A stretch of DNA of 8,540 nucleotides from an uncultured Methylococcaceae bacterium (GCA_903939355.1 CAJAHC010000605.1:1-8540); one strand, 5' to 3'. Positions 1-7,869 are shown, counted from the first letter of the stretch. The notes: generated by a model from the letters alone, not told the origin. A program made the numbers and translations.

Positions 1-1720
1 GTAAGGTTTCAAAAGTACCATTATGCATGTAAGGGGCTGTTAATTGAACATTGCGTAATGTTGGAGTTTTATATTGCCAACGGTTCTCTGGCTTTTGAGT
101 AATCTCATAGCGCCCTAAATCATTAGCTTTGGTTTCAGATACACTTGATATTAAAGTTGCACTAACCTCTACATATACACCGGGCGCAATTTGAACTTGT
201 TGGGTTTTGTTTGTTTTATTCATTGCATCATTATAGCCAATACCGGTGTTATGGTTATTGTGGTCGGTAAATAATGCATTGTTTTTGGAAATGGTGTGGC
301 AACTTGAACAATTTGCTTTGCCGATAAATAATTGAAAGCCTCGTTTTTCTGTTGCGCTCAGAGCTTGTTGATCTTTGATATAAAACCAGCGATCAAAGGC
401 CGAATTGGCTGAGTTTAGTGTGCGTTCATAGCTGGCAATTGCCATGCCAATAGTTTCCATTCCAGCTTCTTTTCCGAATACTTTCTTAAAAAGGCCTTTG
501 TAATCAGAGCTGTTGTTAATTTTATCAATGACGTAACCAATAGAAGGATTGGCCATTTCATTATGAGCTAGTAACGGCGCCCATACTTGTTGTTCTAGGG
601 ATGATTCACGGCCGTCATGAAAAAGTGAGCGTGCATAAGCTATATTGTATAAAGTGGGGGAATTACGTCTGACTGTGCGGCCTTCAATCCCAATAGCTGT
701 AGCCATTTCGTTGCTGGTAAAGCCTTGCTCAGGGATATGGCACATGGCGCAAGAAAAAGTATTATTCAGTGATAATCGACGGTCATAAAATAATTTTCGG
801 CCCAAACTGACTTTCTCTTTAGTTAATGCGTTGTTGTTGGGTATAGGAGCCTTGGGTAAGCCTAAGGGTGGTGTGTTGATGGTTTTTAGTAAATTTACAC
901 TGTACCCGACACGGTTGGATAAGGCGTTAGAATGTGTGATGTAATCAATCTGCTGGTAATTTGATTTGTTATCACCCGGAGAATACCGATTATAGAGGAT
1001 TGGTTCTTTTTGTTGATTAAGTGGTGGGGAAGTTAGTTTTGGTTTTAGTTGTAATAATGTCTTAATGTCATTAATTAGTGTGTCAGGATGTAAAAATGCT
1101 ACGCTATAAATGTTGCGTATTTGTTTGTTTTTATCGATAAGGTAAACGCGGAGATTATGTGAGAAAGTTCCTGTAGATTTGCCCTTTGAATCAAATGTCT
1201 TTTGAATATTTTGCTTATAGTGCTCCAAAATTGGCCTCAATTCTTTTTGGGATTGAGTAGTTAAAAAATGCCATTCGATTCCTTGCTCCTGAAATGGTTG
1301 TCCATAGTGGGACATTATTTCTGGCGTGTCATGTTCAGGATTAAAGCTTAGGGTTAAGAGTCTTAAATTGTCATTAAGCCCTGCTTCTTTTTTTAGTCGG
1401 GTTTTAATTTTTTGGAGTACTGTCGTTGCTAGAGGGCAGCCATTGATATCGTTACAGCTTGAATAAATAAAGCTAAGTAAGACAATTTTATCACCTATCA
1501 TATTGTGTAATGTTAGGGTATTACCTTGAGTGTTCAGAACTTTTCCATTAGCGGCCAAGCCCAACATGGGGAGTTCATATGAGCCAGGCTCAGGTGCGGA
1601 AAACTCTAGAGAACCATAACCAGGCCCTAGAGCTTTTAAAGATAAATCAGGTTCGGCATGAGCTACTCCCAAGATAGCGATAGTTGTCAGCAGTAGTATT
1701 CTTAGGTGTTTTAGGTGCAT
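1..1720 (-). CDS. Secreted SCO1/SenC - MauG-like di-heme cytochrome c peroxidase fusion (3' end cut by window)
   Basis: This frame is open without interruption for 573 codons from an ATG at 1720 to the window edge. AAAGG lies 4 bases upstream of the ATG. Residues 1-22 form a signal peptide (basic start, hydrophobic core, likely cleavage after AHA), so the protein should be periplasmic. Residues about 60-220 resemble SCO1/SenC copper proteins: the Cys pair is C89/C95 followed by Pro, and H188 (FSHNLRVYLID) is the likely third copper ligand. The Cys spacing is CX5CP rather than the usual CX3CP. Residues about 270-573 resemble the MauG/bacterial cytochrome c peroxidase family: heme motifs CAMCH (324-328) and CSSCH (471-475), FHDGR around 368, and a TLRN...APYMHNG segment ending at the edge, where M565 is a candidate heme ligand. 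Family knowledge suggests copper-linked redox or peroxide chemistry. The substrate cannot be read from the sequence. Probably only a few tens of residues are missing. Confidence 0.9.
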   Translation of the reverse strand, partial: MHLKHLRILLLTTIAILGVAHAEPDLSLKALGPGYGSLEFSAPEPGSYELPMLGLAANGKVLNTQGNTLTLHNMIGDKIVLLSFIYSSCNDINGCPLATTVLQKIKTRLKKEAGLNDNLRLLTLSFNPEHDTPEIMSHYGQPFQEQGIEWHFLTTQSQKELRPILEHYKQNIQKTFDSKGKSTGTFSHNLRVYLIDKNKQIRNIYSVAFLHPDTLINDIKTLLQLKPKLTSPPLNQQKEPILYNRYSPGDNKSNYQQIDYITHSNALSNRVGYSVNLLKTINTPPLGLPKAPIPNNNALTKEKVSLGRKLFYDRRLSLNNTFSCAMCHIPEQGFTSNEMATAIGIEGRTVRRNSPTLYNIAYARSLFHDGRESSLEQQVWAPLLAHNEMANPSIGYVIDKINNSSDYKGLFKKVFGKEAGMETIGMAIASYERTLNSANSAFDRWFYIKDQQALSATEKRGFQLFIGKANCSSCHTISKNNALFTDHNNHNTGIGYNDAMNKTNKTQQVQIAPGVYVEVSATLISSVSETKANDLGRYEITQKPENRWQYKTPTLRNVQLTAPYMHNGTFETL

Positions 1721-1820
1721 AGAGCCTTTAAGTGTGAGAAAGAAAAACTATGAGCTATTTGTTGGCAGTTTAACCATACAGATAGAGACATAGCTTACAG
1801 TCGATACTTTTCTGATTTTC

Positions 1821-1826
1821 ATTATA
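1821..1826 (-). promoter_or_regulatory. Candidate -10 box for the SCO-MauG gene
   Basis: A perfect TATAAT reads on the minus strand about 100 bases upstream of the ATG at 1720. No good -35 sits at 16-18 bases. The nearest partial match, CAGACA, is at about 20 bases spacing. The call therefore rests on the -10 alone and may depend on an activator. Confidence 0.4.
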
Positions 1827-1974
1827 CTAGCGATTTTGTTGTAGATTGTCTGGTTAGTTGGTTATTGATAGTATGACCAGTAAAAACTTTTTTATGCTTG
1901 AGTGTTGTTAGTATTTATGAGGGCCCTTTGAGTAGATAAGCTAAAGCTTAACTTTCATTAGTTTCAAATAGAAA

Positions 1975-2000
1975 AGTAACAGATGTTTTTATCTGTAACT
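1975..2000. repeat. Imperfect inverted repeat upstream of secA
   Basis: The arms AGTAACAGAT and ATCTGTAACT match at 9 of 10 positions around a 6-base T-rich centre. The right arm overlaps the place where a -35 element for the secA promoter would lie, so it could be a protein-binding operator. It could also be chance in AT-rich DNA. Confidence 0.4.
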
Positions 2001-2022
2001 AAACAGTCAGACGGTATATAAT
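1993..2022 (+). promoter_or_regulatory. Candidate secA promoter
   Basis: A perfect TATAAT lies at 2017-2022. The best -35 candidate at suitable spacing is CTGTAA (1993-1998, 18 bases away), which matches TTGACA at only 3 of 6 positions. Transcription would start near 2029, giving a leader of about 40 bases before the secA ATG at 2070. Confidence 0.45.
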
Positions 2023-2069
2023 AAAACGTTTTGAGCTAATCATTTACTAAATTCACATCGGATAAAAAC

Positions 2070-4787
2070 ATGCTGGGTAAGCTAGTTAAACTTGTTGTAG
2101 GGAGCCGTAACGATAGGCTTATAAAGAAGAAAAAGAAGCAGGTCAAGAAGATCAATGCGTTAGCTTTGGAATACGAGCAACTATCTGATGATGCCTTACA
2201 GGCAAAAACTCAGGAATTTCGTGATCGACTGGCAGAAGGTGAAAAACTGGATAATCTTATTCCGGAAGCATTCGCTGCAGTTAGAGAAGCTTCTTCACGA
2301 GTGTTTGGTATGCGTCATTTTGATGTGCAGTTGATTGGTGGCATGATACTTCATGATGGCAAAATTGCGGAAATGAAAACCGGTGAAGGTAAGACTTTGA
2401 TGGCAACATTAGCTGCCTATCTAAATGCGTTACCTGGGCGCGGTGTGCATGTTGTTACTGTGAATGATTACTTGGCCAAGCGCGATTCTGAATGGATGGG
2501 TAGGTTATACGCATTTCTTGGTATGACGACAGGCGTTATTATTAGTCAAATGGAGCATGGCCCTAGACGCGAAGCTTATGCTGCAGATATTACTTACGGT
2601 ACCAATAACGAATTCGGTTTTGATTATCTTCGTGACAATATGGCTTTCAATCTGGAGCAAAAAGTTCAGCGTGATTTAAGCTTTGCTATTGTTGACGAAG
2701 TGGATTCAATTCTTATTGATGAAGCTAGAACACCGTTAATTATTTCCGGACCCACCGAGGAAAGTACAGAAATTTATATTAAAGCTAATGAGATTATTCC
2801 GGCTTTAAAAAAACAGGACAGTGACGAGCAACCTGGTGATTACACCGTTGATGAAAAGATGCGCCAAGTTTATTTGACTGAGGCTGGTCATGAATGTGTT
2901 GAGCAATTAATGCTTGAGCGGGGCTTAATGACAGAGGGTACGAGTCTTTATGACGCCTCTAATATCCGTTTAATGCACTATTTGAATGCTTCGTTACGTG
3001 GGCATGTGTTATTCAAAAAAGATGTTGATTATATCGTAGCCAATAATGAAGTTATTATTGTGGATGAGTTTACCGGTCGTATAATGCCGGGTCGACGTTG
3101 GTCTGAAGGCTTACATCAAGCGATTGAAGCTAAAGAACATGTCGCTATTAACAGTGAAAATCAAACATTAGCTTCAATTACTTTTCAAAATTATTTTCGC
3201 TTGTATAACAAATTGTCAGGTATGACAGGGACTGCTGATACTGAAGCATTTGAGCTTAATAAGATTTATGGGCTTGAAGTAGTTGTTATTCCAACACATC
3301 GCCCGATGATTCGTAAGGACATGGGTGACCTAGTTTACTTAACTACGGACGAAAAATATGTTGCTGTAGCAGATGATATTAAGAGTTGTGTTAGCCGTGG
3401 ACAGCCTGTTTTAGTTGGTACTACATCCATTGAGAACTCTGAGCGTCTTTCTGAGTTACTTAAAAAACAAGGTATTAAGCATGAAGTGCTTAATGCCAAA
3501 CAGCACGAACGTGAAGCACATATTATTGAGCAGGCGGGTATGCCAGGTGCGGTGACTATCGCTACTAATATGGCAGGACGAGGGACCGATATTGTATTGG
3601 GTGGAAATCTGGATGCAGAGCTTAAGCTTTTAGGTGAAGAAGCCAGTGATAGTGAAATAGAAAAGATACGTGGTATCTGGTTGGATAGGCATAATCAAGT
3701 GATTGCCGCTGGCGGATTACATGTAATTGGTTCAGAGCGGCATGAATCTCGGCGTATAGACAATCAATTAAGAGGTCGTTCAGGTCGACAAGGTGATCCT
3801 GGGTCGACGCGTTTTTATTTATCCTTACAAGATGATTTGATGCGTATTTTCGCTTCTGATCGTGTGGCTGGATTAATGAAGAAACTTGGTATGGGTGATG
3901 GTGAAGCAATAGAACATCCATGGGTTACACGGTCTATAGAAAATGCCCAGCGTAAAGTTGAGGGGCGTAACTTTGATATACGTAAAGAAATTCTGGCTTA
4001 TGATGATGTTGCTAATGATCAACGTAAGGTTGTTTATGCGCAGCGTAATGAGTTGATGGCGGCAAAAGAGATTTCTGAAATTATTACGGCCATACGTAAG
4101 GATGTAGTTAATAACGTGATTACTCAATATATTCCCGCCAAGACTATGGTTGATCAATGGGATATACAGGGTTTAGAAGATCATTTGCAACAGGAGTTTA
4201 ATGTTAAAATTCCCATTCGAAAGATGCTGGAAGAGGATCTCGGTTTACAAGAACCTTCTTTGCGTACTCGTATTATTGATATTCTAGAAGAGAATCATAA
4301 AGAGAAAGAAAAGCATATTACTCAAGAGGTATTACAGCATTTTGAGAAGTCAGTCATGCTACAAGTGTTGGATTCAAGTTGGAAAGAACATCTGGCAGCG
4401 ATGGATTATTTACGTCAAGGTATCCATTTTAGAGGTTATGCACAAAAGGATCCTAAGCAAGAATACAAGCGTGAAGCCTTTGAAATGTTTTCTAGTCTCT
4501 TAGACCATATCAAGTATGAGGTAATAGAAATTCTTTTTAAGGTTCAAATTAGACAGGAAGAGGATGTTAATGCTATCGATGAGCAAATGCAGGCACCTAG
4601 GGAAATGCATTTTGAACATGCAGTAGCACCTGGATTTGATGATTTTGATGAGCCCGCAGTTATTGTTGAAGAAGATAATATATCAGAGCAGCCATATGTT
4701 CGAGAAGGCATTAAGGTCGGGCGCAATGACCCTTGTTATTGTGGTTCGGAAAAAAAATACAAACATTGTCATGGAAAACTTGATTAA
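2070..4787 (+). CDS. secA: Protein translocase ATPase subunit SecA
   Basis: SecA is the motor ATPase that drives unfolded preproteins through the SecYEG channel in the inner membrane. The 905-residue length fits gammaproteobacterial SecA (E. coli 901). Visible parts in order: the N-terminal SRNDR segment, here followed by an unusually Lys-rich run (residues 19-27); Walker A MKTGEGKT (102-109); the DEAD-like Walker B VDEVDS (208-213); the preprotein cross-linking region from about 225 to 370; the second ATPase domain with the TTSIENSE and NMAGRGTDI motifs (451-508) and [11 protein letters not shown] (566-576); the helical scaffold and wing; an acidic, variable linker (about 830-880); and the C-terminal zinc/SecB-binding tail with C889, C891, C900 and H901. 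The ATG is supported by the conserved start MLGKLVK and a weak GGA about 7 bases upstream. All key residues appear intact. It is transcribed alone, with a hairpin just downstream. Confidence 0.98.
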   Translation: MLGKLVKLVVGSRNDRLIKKKKKQVKKINALALEYEQLSDDALQAKTQEFRDRLAEGEKLDNLIPEAFAAVREASSRVFGMRHFDVQLIGGMILHDGKIAEMKTGEGKTLMATLAAYLNALPGRGVHVVTVNDYLAKRDSEWMGRLYAFLGMTTGVIISQMEHGPRREAYAADITYGTNNEFGFDYLRDNMAFNLEQKVQRDLSFAIVDEVDSILIDEARTPLIISGPTEESTEIYIKANEIIPALKKQDSDEQPGDYTVDEKMRQVYLTEAGHECVEQLMLERGLMTEGTSLYDASNIRLMHYLNASLRGHVLFKKDVDYIVANNEVIIVDEFTGRIMPGRRWSEGLHQAIEAKEHVAINSENQTLASITFQNYFRLYNKLSGMTGTADTEAFELNKIYGLEVVVIPTHRPMIRKDMGDLVYLTTDEKYVAVADDIKSCVSRGQPVLVGTTSIENSERLSELLKKQGIKHEVLNAKQHEREAHIIEQAGMPGAVTIATNMAGRGTDIVLGGNLDAELKLLGEEASDSEIEKIRGIWLDRHNQVIAAGGLHVIGSERHESRRIDNQLRGRSGRQGDPGSTRFYLSLQDDLMRIFASDRVAGLMKKLGMGDGEAIEHPWVTRSIENAQRKVEGRNFDIRKEILAYDDVANDQRKVVYAQRNELMAAKEISEIITAIRKDVVNNVITQYIPAKTMVDQWDIQGLEDHLQQEFNVKIPIRKMLEEDLGLQEPSLRTRIIDILEENHKEKEKHITQEVLQHFEKSVMLQVLDSSWKEHLAAMDYLRQGIHFRGYAQKDPKQEYKREAFEMFSSLLDHIKYEVIEILFKVQIRQEEDVNAIDEQMQAPREMHFEHAVAPGFDDFDEPAVIVEEDNISEQPYVREGIKVGRNDPCYCGSEKKYKHCHGKLD

Positions 4788-4809
4788 TCTTAAATTAATT
4801 TTAATAGAA

Positions 4810-4844
4810 CGCTTTTGCTTTCTCGGTAAATTAAAGCAAAAGCG
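4810..4844. terminator. Hairpin between secA and the convergent Kdo hydroxylase relic, probable bidirectional terminator
   Basis: A perfect 12-bp inverted repeat, CGCTTTTGCTTT with AAAGCAAAAGCG, surrounds an 11-base loop and starts 22 bases after the secA stop. It lies between convergent genes, where a shared terminator is expected. The plus side lacks a T-run after the stem (ATCTTGC follows). The minus side is only mildly T-rich. The termination mechanism is therefore inferred from position and stem strength. Confidence 0.6.
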
Positions 4845-4914
4845 ATCTTGCAAAGAATATTGACAGTTTAGAAAGAAAAACTATTAGACTAACAAATACC
4901 CCTCCTAGATTAAT

Positions 4915-5776
4915 TCACGCCCCATATGATATTCTTAATATCGCCAAAGGGCTTGTATTAGGGCTGTATTGATTCAATACTGGCAAATGAAATGTTTGCT
5001 CCATCATAAACTGACCTGACATCGCAGCATGGGAGGTTTGATCAGAAAAGCAGATCCAAACAGAACCAGTAGGAAATTCTACTGTTAGCTGGGGACAATT
5101 GCGTTTATAATTCAGGTCTGGCTTCATGGAATCATGGAGTTGAAGCATTAAATGGTCATATTCACTACGTAACTATTTTGTAATGCCAAAAGTATTTAAT
5201 ACTTTTTCTTACCAGTCTGAATAGGGTTTTGTGTTGGCGAGGAATCTATCGACTATAGCTTCAAATGGCTCGCCAATTCGCCAGACCCTGGGGACTTTAT
5301 TTGGATTTACATTGATAAAGACGCGTAATATACGTTCCCCATAATTAGGTCGAGAAGGAAAGGCATCTACATGCAACCGCTTGTCATCGGCACGCCATGA
5401 TTGATTTCTTGTTACTATCTGATTGGGTCTGAAGCTAGTCGGAGCCAAATGTAAATGATCTTTATAGTGGGGTAAAATAGTATTTACAAGTAAATGCGAT
5501 TGGGTGCGGTAACGAGTCATCATTGCTGCTAAATTAGATTGCGCCTCGTTATTCTTTATAACGCCTTTTAATTTCCCCCGAAATATTTAAGCTTATATTT
5601 CGTGATTTTTTATCACGTATTCCAGAAGTAAAATATTGCTGTTCAATTTCAGAAACTGGAAATTCAAGATTTTTAAAATGAAGAACTTTTCCTGATTCCA
5701 AATCAGTAATTAATTGATTTTTTGATGAAGGGGTATCCCATTTACTGATATTTATTTCAACAATTTGCTTGTTCAA
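4915..5776 (-). pseudogene. kdoO: Decayed Kdo hydroxylase (KdoO family, Fe(II)/2-oxoglutarate dioxygenase)
   Basis: Intact relatives are Fe(II)/2-oxoglutarate-dependent dioxygenases that hydroxylate Kdo in the lipid A inner core. Three open pieces together cover the whole family length. The first (5776 to about 5580) has VLHFKNLEF and SRNISLNI. The second reads SWRADDKRLHVDAFPSRP, NYGERILRVFINVNP and RVWRIGEPFEAI. The third reads EYDHLMLQLHDSMKPDL, FSDQTSHAAMSGQ and ends PLAILRISYGA. The HxD motif and a distal His, the expected metal ligands, are still present. Lesions: an extra base in a five-base C/G run at 5575-5579, after which the +1 frame reads GKLKGVIKNNEAQ and continues in frame with the rest; a TAA at 5209-5211; and a TAG at 5173-5175, in the middle of ITK-LRSEYDH. 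Removing one base gives 286 codons plus stop. The start would be TTG at 5776 with no clear ribosome site, possibly a lost ATG. Three lesions make sequence error alone unlikely. The family name comes from recognised motifs and is fairly sure. Confidence 0.85.
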
Positions 5777-5915
5777 TTTTAATTAAGCACATTTTTGTTG
5801 TTAAAACTAGCATATTAAAACATTGTTTGCGAGAAATCGAGATCTCCAGATAATATTTAGTAATTGACATAATTATTTGAGGGAGTTGTGTAGGGGGGGG
5901 CTAGTTTTGCATTGA
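5777..5915. other. Intergenic region between iscA and the Kdo hydroxylase relic
   Basis: This 139-bp AT-rich gap has no coding frame of note. It contains an 8-base G tract (5893-5900), the palindrome GAGATCTC (5839-5846), and a 9-bp inverted pair AAAACTAGC (5803-5811) and GCTAGTTTT (5900-5908) bracketing most of the gap. No convincing promoter for the minus-strand relic was seen, and no classic terminator follows iscA. Confidence 0.4.
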
Positions 5916-6242
5916 TTAATCAACAGAAAAACTTTCCCCACAGCCACATGTTCCTTTAACATTTGGATTATTGAACTTGAAAGCCTCATTAATTCCTTCT
6001 TTACGATAGTCTAATTCTATACCATCAACGAATTCTAGGGCATTTTTAGGGATAATTACTTTTACGCCGAAGTCTTCAAATACAGTATCACTTTCACCAA
6101 GTGTGTCAGCATAGTCAAGAGTATAAGCATAACCTGAGCAACCAGATTTTTTTACACCCAATATCAAACCAATTCCTTGGCCACGCTTTATTAGTTGTTT
6201 TTGTATTTGACGAGCAGCACTTTCAGTTAATGAGACAGACAT
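5916..6242 (-). CDS. iscA: A-type iron-sulfur cluster carrier IscA
   Basis: IscA is a small cytosolic A-type protein that binds iron or Fe-S clusters and passes them to apo-proteins. At 108 residues it matches the family (about 107). The three invariant cysteines are present: C35 in [10 protein letters not shown], and C99 and C101 in GTCGCGESF near the end. The ATG at 6242 is preceded by AAGG at 4 bases. The gene begins 10 bases after the iscS stop, so the ribosome site lies in that junction and translation of the two is probably coupled. In the usual isc operon iscU lies between iscS and iscA. Here there is no room for it. ErpA is a close relative, but the context and sequence favour IscA. 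Confidence 0.93.
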   Translation of the reverse strand: MSVSLTESAARQIQKQLIKRGQGIGLILGVKKSGCSGYAYTLDYADTLGESDTVFEDFGVKVIIPKNALEFVDGIELDYRKEGINEAFKFNNPNVKGTCGCGESFSVD

Positions 6243-6252
6243 AACACCTTCT

Positions 6253-7361
6253 TTATACTTGGTAAACCAAGGCTTTTAATTGATTAATAAATTCATAAAT
6301 ATCCGCGACAGTATTCGTTATACCTAAGCTAACGCGAAGTGCGCTTTTTGCCAGACCGGATTCTATTTGCATGGCAACTAATACTGAGCTGGGGAGATTG
6401 CCACCACTACTACAGGCAGACCCACTGGATATGGAAAAGCCTTTTTTATCAAGATTCATGAGCATCATTTCACCATCAATTCTAGGGATGCCAAATTGTA
6501 CGGTGTTTGGAAGACGTTCTGTCTGTTGAGAAAAAATAGTCAATCCAGGAATGGTTTTCAAACCATCCTCCAGCAGATTCCTTAAATTTAGTAGCTGTGT
6601 AGTGCGTTGTTTAAGTTCTAATGTTGCTAATTCAGCTGCTTTCCAAAACCAACTATAGCGGCGACATTTTCAGTTCCCGCTCTTAAACCTTGTTCCTGGC
6701 CACCACCAAGAAATAGTGGGTCAATTAGAGTACCTTTCTCAATTATTAGTGCACCACAACCTTTGGGGCCATAAATCTTGTGACTGGATAGCGACATTAA
6801 TTGAGCACCAAGTTGAATAAAAGAAATAGGTATTTTTCCCATCGCTTGAACTGCATCGGTATGAATAGTAGTGTTAATCTCTTTGAGTTGCTGGGTAATA
6901 TTGGTTAAGTTTTGAATGACACCCGTTTCATTGTTCGCAAGCATTATTGACACCATATCTGGTTTATCTTTTATGGTATTTTCAATTGCTTCTTGGCTAA
7001 TTAAACCATCTTTATTTACAGAGAGAAGAGTTACTTTTGCACCAAGTTTTTTTAAACGCATTGCAGGTTCAGTTATAGATGGGTGTTCAATTGCTGAAAT
7101 TGCGAGTTTACTTTGCGGTGATAATGCTGTTAATGCTAGCACATTAGACTCTGTTCCACTGCTCGTAAAGATAACTTGCGAGGGTGGGGCGTCAATTAAT
7201 GCTGCAACTTGTTCCCGTGCTGTATCAATTGCGCTACGGGTGATTCTACCGTGACGATAGAGACTAGATGGATTCCCATAGAGTGATTTTAAAAAAGGTA
7301 GCATTACTTCCAGTACTCGATCATCAATAGGCGTTGTTGCATTATGATCAAGGTAAATCAT
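6253..7361 (-). pseudogene. iscS: Cysteine desulfurase IscS/NifS, split by a single-base frameshift
   Basis: IscS/NifS is a PLP enzyme that converts cysteine to alanine and passes the sulfur to Fe-S assembly. The first frame (ATG at 7361 to a TAG, 244 codons) has YLDHNATTP, SSGTESN (68-73), AIEHPS with H93, LANNETG with N144, TDAVQ with D169 and the PLP lysine K195 in SSHKIYGPKG. The second frame (to 6253) has the catalytic Cys in ISSGSACSSG, Cys317 after joining. The frames join at 6640-6644: one more base in the GGAAAGC run gives the family sequence FGKAAELA and a 369-residue protein. That is shorter than E. coli IscS (404) and lacks its C-terminal tail that meets IscU. The start is 5 bases after the iscR stop, with a weak ribosome site, suggesting coupling. 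All active-site residues survive, so this may be recent decay, a sequence error, or recoding. As drawn, the first product lacks the catalytic Cys. Confidence 0.88.
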
Positions 7362-7366
7362 TAAGA

Positions 7367-7849
7367 TTAAAGATTAGCTCTGAGTGATTTTGGTATTTCA
7401 ATAACTTGTGAATAGTCATGATCCTGTCTTTTGGAAACTTCTTGAATACTATGTTTTTCAAGCAGGTGAGCAAGTGTGATGCTTTTTAAATATTCCTTAA
7501 TTTGTTCACTTAGTCCCATCCATAGGTCGTGAGTTAAGCAAGCTTTCTCATTTTGGCAATTAGATTCACCGCCACATTTTGTAGCATCAATGGGCTCGTC
7601 TACAGCAGCAATAATCTGAGCTATATTGATATCTGTTAGTTTTTCAGCCAATGAATAACCACCACCGGGTCCGCGTACACCCTTGACTAGATTAGCGCGA
7701 CGTAAGCGAGCAAATAACTGTTCCAGATAAGATAAGGATATGGTTTGTCTTCCAGCAATTTCAGTTAAGGTAACTGGCTTAGATTGACTGTGAAAAGCTA
7801 GATCGAGCATGGCTGTTACTGCATAACGGCCTTTAGTAGTTAGACGCAT
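7367..7849 (-). CDS. iscR: Fe-S cluster regulator IscR (Rrf2 family)
   Basis: IscR is a winged-helix repressor/activator that senses Fe-S supply through its own [2Fe-2S] cluster and represses the isc operon when loaded. From the ATG at 7849 the protein has 160 residues and begins with the canonical MRLTTKGRYAVTAMLDLA. The helix-turn-helix is about residues 25-60, and the wing is VRGPGGGYSLA (58-68). The cluster ligands C92, C98, C104 and H107 (KCGGESNCQNEKACLTHDLW) are at the same positions as in E. coli. An upstream TTG at 7864 extends the frame by five codons, but the GAGG ribosome site (7859-7862) lies inside that extension, 9 bases before the ATG, so 7849 is preferred. It sits between cysE and iscS and has its own promoter with a palindrome over the -10 box, fitting autoregulation. 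Confidence 0.96.
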   Translation of the reverse strand: MRLTTKGRYAVTAMLDLAFHSQSKPVTLTEIAGRQTISLSYLEQLFARLRRANLVKGVRGPGGGYSLAEKLTDINIAQIIAAVDEPIDATKCGGESNCQNEKACLTHDLWMGLSEQIKEYLKSITLAHLLEKHSIQEVSKRQDHDYSQVIEIPKSLRANL

Positions 7850-7869
7850 AAAAGAATACCTCAAAATTA

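Larger units (their letters stand above)
1721..2069. other. Divergent intergenic region between the SCO-MauG gene and secA
   Basis: This gap of about 350 bp holds no convincing coding frame. It contains a -10 box for each direction (1821-1826 minus, 2017-2022 plus), a perfect 6-2-6 palindrome at 1937-1950 (TAAGCT-AA-AGCTTA), an 8-bp palindrome AGGGCCCT at 1920-1927, and an imperfect hairpin at 1975-2000. No secM-like secretion monitor gene precedes secA, unlike in E. coli, so secA appears to start its own transcript here. Confidence 0.6.

Noticed and set aside
1721..2069. A secM-like arrest gene upstream of secA
   Set aside because: No open frame with a signal peptide and arrest motif is present, and the upstream gene is divergent.
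3622..4157. Two minus-strand open frames (3622-3921 and 3873-4157) inside secA
   Set aside because: They lie antisense to strongly conserved SecA sequence, show no recognisable domain and have low-complexity, shadow-like composition.
4544..4863. Minus-strand frame 4544-4726 and plus-strand frame 4636-4863 at the secA end
   Set aside because: Both overlap the conserved zinc tail of SecA in other frames. The second runs through the hairpin at 4810-4844. No ribosome site or family motif was seen.
5173..5211. Reassigned or read-through stop codons in the Kdo hydroxylase
   Set aside because: Both TAA and TAG would need readthrough, TAA and TAG act as normal stops elsewhere here, and an additional frameshift is present, so decay is simpler.
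4915..5776. Three separate small hypothetical genes at 4915-5148, 5209-5523 and 5549-5776
   Set aside because: Joined end to end they read as one Kdo hydroxylase. The second and third are in the same frame, separated only by two stops, and conserved sequence continues through the gaps.
6916..7254. Plus-strand open frame opposite iscS
   Set aside because: It is antisense to the conserved IscS core and has no recognisable features.
7850..7864. TTG start for iscR at 7864
   Set aside because: The ribosome site GAGG falls inside this extension, and the family start MRLTTKGRYAV matches the ATG at 7849.
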